34,567 nt of DNA from Halieaceae bacterium. GTDB lineage: Bacteria; Pseudomonadota; Gammaproteobacteria; Pseudomonadales; Halieaceae. The stretch covers positions 1 through 34,567 of the forward strand of contig JANQLM010000030.1 in assembly GCA_028280635.1 (NCBI GenBank), read 5' to 3'. The notes beneath the pieces were generated by a model. The model saw only the letters and a program-made list of their open reading frames with translations. It did no database searches and had not been told where the DNA came from. Below are positions 33,980 to 34,567 of this stretch, piece after piece (positions within the stretch are counted from its first letter, which is position 1; every line of letters begins with the position of its first letter). Position numbers and translations under genes: made by a program.

Positions 33980-34450
33980 ATGGCAACTGAAGCAAGCGCC
34001 GCCAAGCCAAAGGCAAAAGCGAAAAAGTCCCCGGCCCGCAAGGCCCCCGCCAAGAAAACCGCCGCCAAGAAAACCACGGCGAAGAAAACCACTGCCAAGA
34101 AGCCGGCTCAGCCGACCTTCGCGGTAAAGGCGCAGGAAAACGCGCGCAACGTATTCCTGGCCGGTCTCGGCTTTTACGGCAAGGCCTTCGATGAAGTCCA
34201 GAGCCAGCTGGAGGAAGCTGAGAAGCGCATGAAGGCTCGCCGCGAGAAGGCGGAAGACCTGTTCAATGATCTGGTCAAGCACGGTGAGAAAGTCGAGAGC
34301 GAGGCCAAGAAGCGCATCAAGGACATCGAACTGCCGGAGCTGAAAGTGGCCGATGCCGAGGAACTGCGTGCCGAGCTTCGTGCCCGCCTCGACAAGGCCC
34401 GCGAGAGCTTCGAATCGCTGCGCGAGACCATCACTGCCAAGGCAGCCTGA
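33980..34450 (+). CDS. Phasin-like PHA granule-associated protein with Lys/Ala-rich tail
   Basis: This 156-aa protein is preceded by a GGGAG site. Residues about 8-45 are a histone H1/AlgP-like tail with repeated AKKT units (AAKKTTAKKTTAKKPAQP). The rest fits the poly(hydroxyalkanoate) granule-associated family: NVFLAGLGFYGKAFDEVQ as the amphipathic lead, then long charged helices (EAEKRMKARREKAEDLFNDL, and RAELRARLDKARESFESLR). In PhaF of Pseudomonas the basic tail is C-terminal and binds DNA, while the phasin domain binds granules; here the tail is N-terminal. It probably binds PHA granules and DNA, which may help share granules between daughter cells. It is a single-gene unit followed by a strong terminator. 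Confidence 0.85.
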   Translation: MATEASAAKPKAKAKKSPARKAPAKKTAAKKTTAKKTTAKKPAQPTFAVKAQENARNVFLAGLGFYGKAFDEVQSQLEEAEKRMKARREKAEDLFNDLVKHGEKVESEAKKRIKDIELPELKVADAEELRAELRARLDKARESFESLRETITAKAA

Positions 34451-34513
34451 TCGCAGAGACGATTGTTTGGACTAAACGTCCAGGTTCACTTTGCGCCCCG
34501 AGCGCATTCTTTT

Positions 34514-34539
34514 GGGGGTCCTTGTGACCCCCTTTTTTT
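34514..34539 (+). terminator. Rho-independent terminator after the phasin gene
   Basis: GGGGGTC (34514-34520) and GACCCCC (34526-34532) form a perfect 7-bp stem with a 5-base loop, followed directly by seven T. It lies 64 bases after the phasin stop. This is the clearest intrinsic terminator in the window. Confidence 0.93.
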
Positions 34540-34567
34540 GTATGATCGAACACCTTTTCCAGCGAGG

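Noticed and set aside
33881-34282. 133-codon minus-strand frame opposite the phasin gene with Gly/Leu/Arg repeats
   Set aside because: The repeats are the reverse complement of the Lys/Ala codons of the phasin tail; there is no independent coding evidence.
34480-34567. Small RNA gene before the right-edge terminator
   Set aside because: The terminator is strong, but no separate promoter between the phasin stop and the hairpin is visible; it is simply the phasin terminator.

Overview
The window looks like chromosomal DNA of a GC-rich marine-type gammaproteobacterium. The best taxonomic clues are the yrfG-hslR-hslO order (the same order as in E. coli), a PHA-granule phasin with a Lys/Ala-rich tail, and an RND adaptor/permease pair. 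A Halieaceae/Cellvibrionales-like genome is my inference, not a proven assignment. I see no tRNA, rRNA, IS element, CRISPR array or prophage.

Layout. 1-527 (-): 5' part of a phytanoyl-CoA dioxygenase-like gene that runs off the left edge, preceded by a short array of ~20-bp direct repeats. 681-1301 (-): a TetR regulator with a clear promoter overlapped by an inverted repeat. 1390-16013 (-): a tightly packed twelve-gene operon. In transcription order it encodes a secreted one-heme DUF1592-like cytochrome, a lipoprotein with two CxxCH sites and a LamG domain, a Tat-type DUF1501-like protein, a small exported protein, three TPR proteins (two are lipoproteins), a 96-aa exported protein, an ExbB/TolQ proton channel, two different ExbD/TolR proteins and a TonB-like protein with an AgmX/PglI C-terminal domain. 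16242-22464 (+): a divergent operon with an HzsA-like lipoprotein carrying two CxxCH sites, an SH3b+beta-barrel protein, a second beta-barrel, a TlpA-like thioredoxin, a DUF4266 lipoprotein and a DUF3570 outer-membrane protein. The two operons share a 228-bp intergenic region with a CRP-like palindrome.

The 1390-22464 block is the most interesting part. One ExbB, two ExbDs, an AgmX-type TonB protein, TPR lipoproteins and myxobacterial-type beta-barrels resemble the core of the Myxococcus Agl-Glt envelope machine. Here that core is joined to exported c-type cytochromes, a DUF1501-like protein and an HzsA-like protein. I infer a proton-motive-force-driven, envelope-spanning complex with a periplasmic redox module. 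Its substrate and function cannot be read from the sequence.

The right part is more ordinary: a SAM methyltransferase (-), an exported M20 peptidase and a YkgJ-type Cys-cluster protein (+), ApbE followed by an exported M24 peptidase (-), yrfG-hslR-hslO (+), an RND efflux adaptor and permease (-), a decayed fragment of a MetA-type outer-membrane transporter, and a phasin gene with a strong intrinsic terminator at the right edge.
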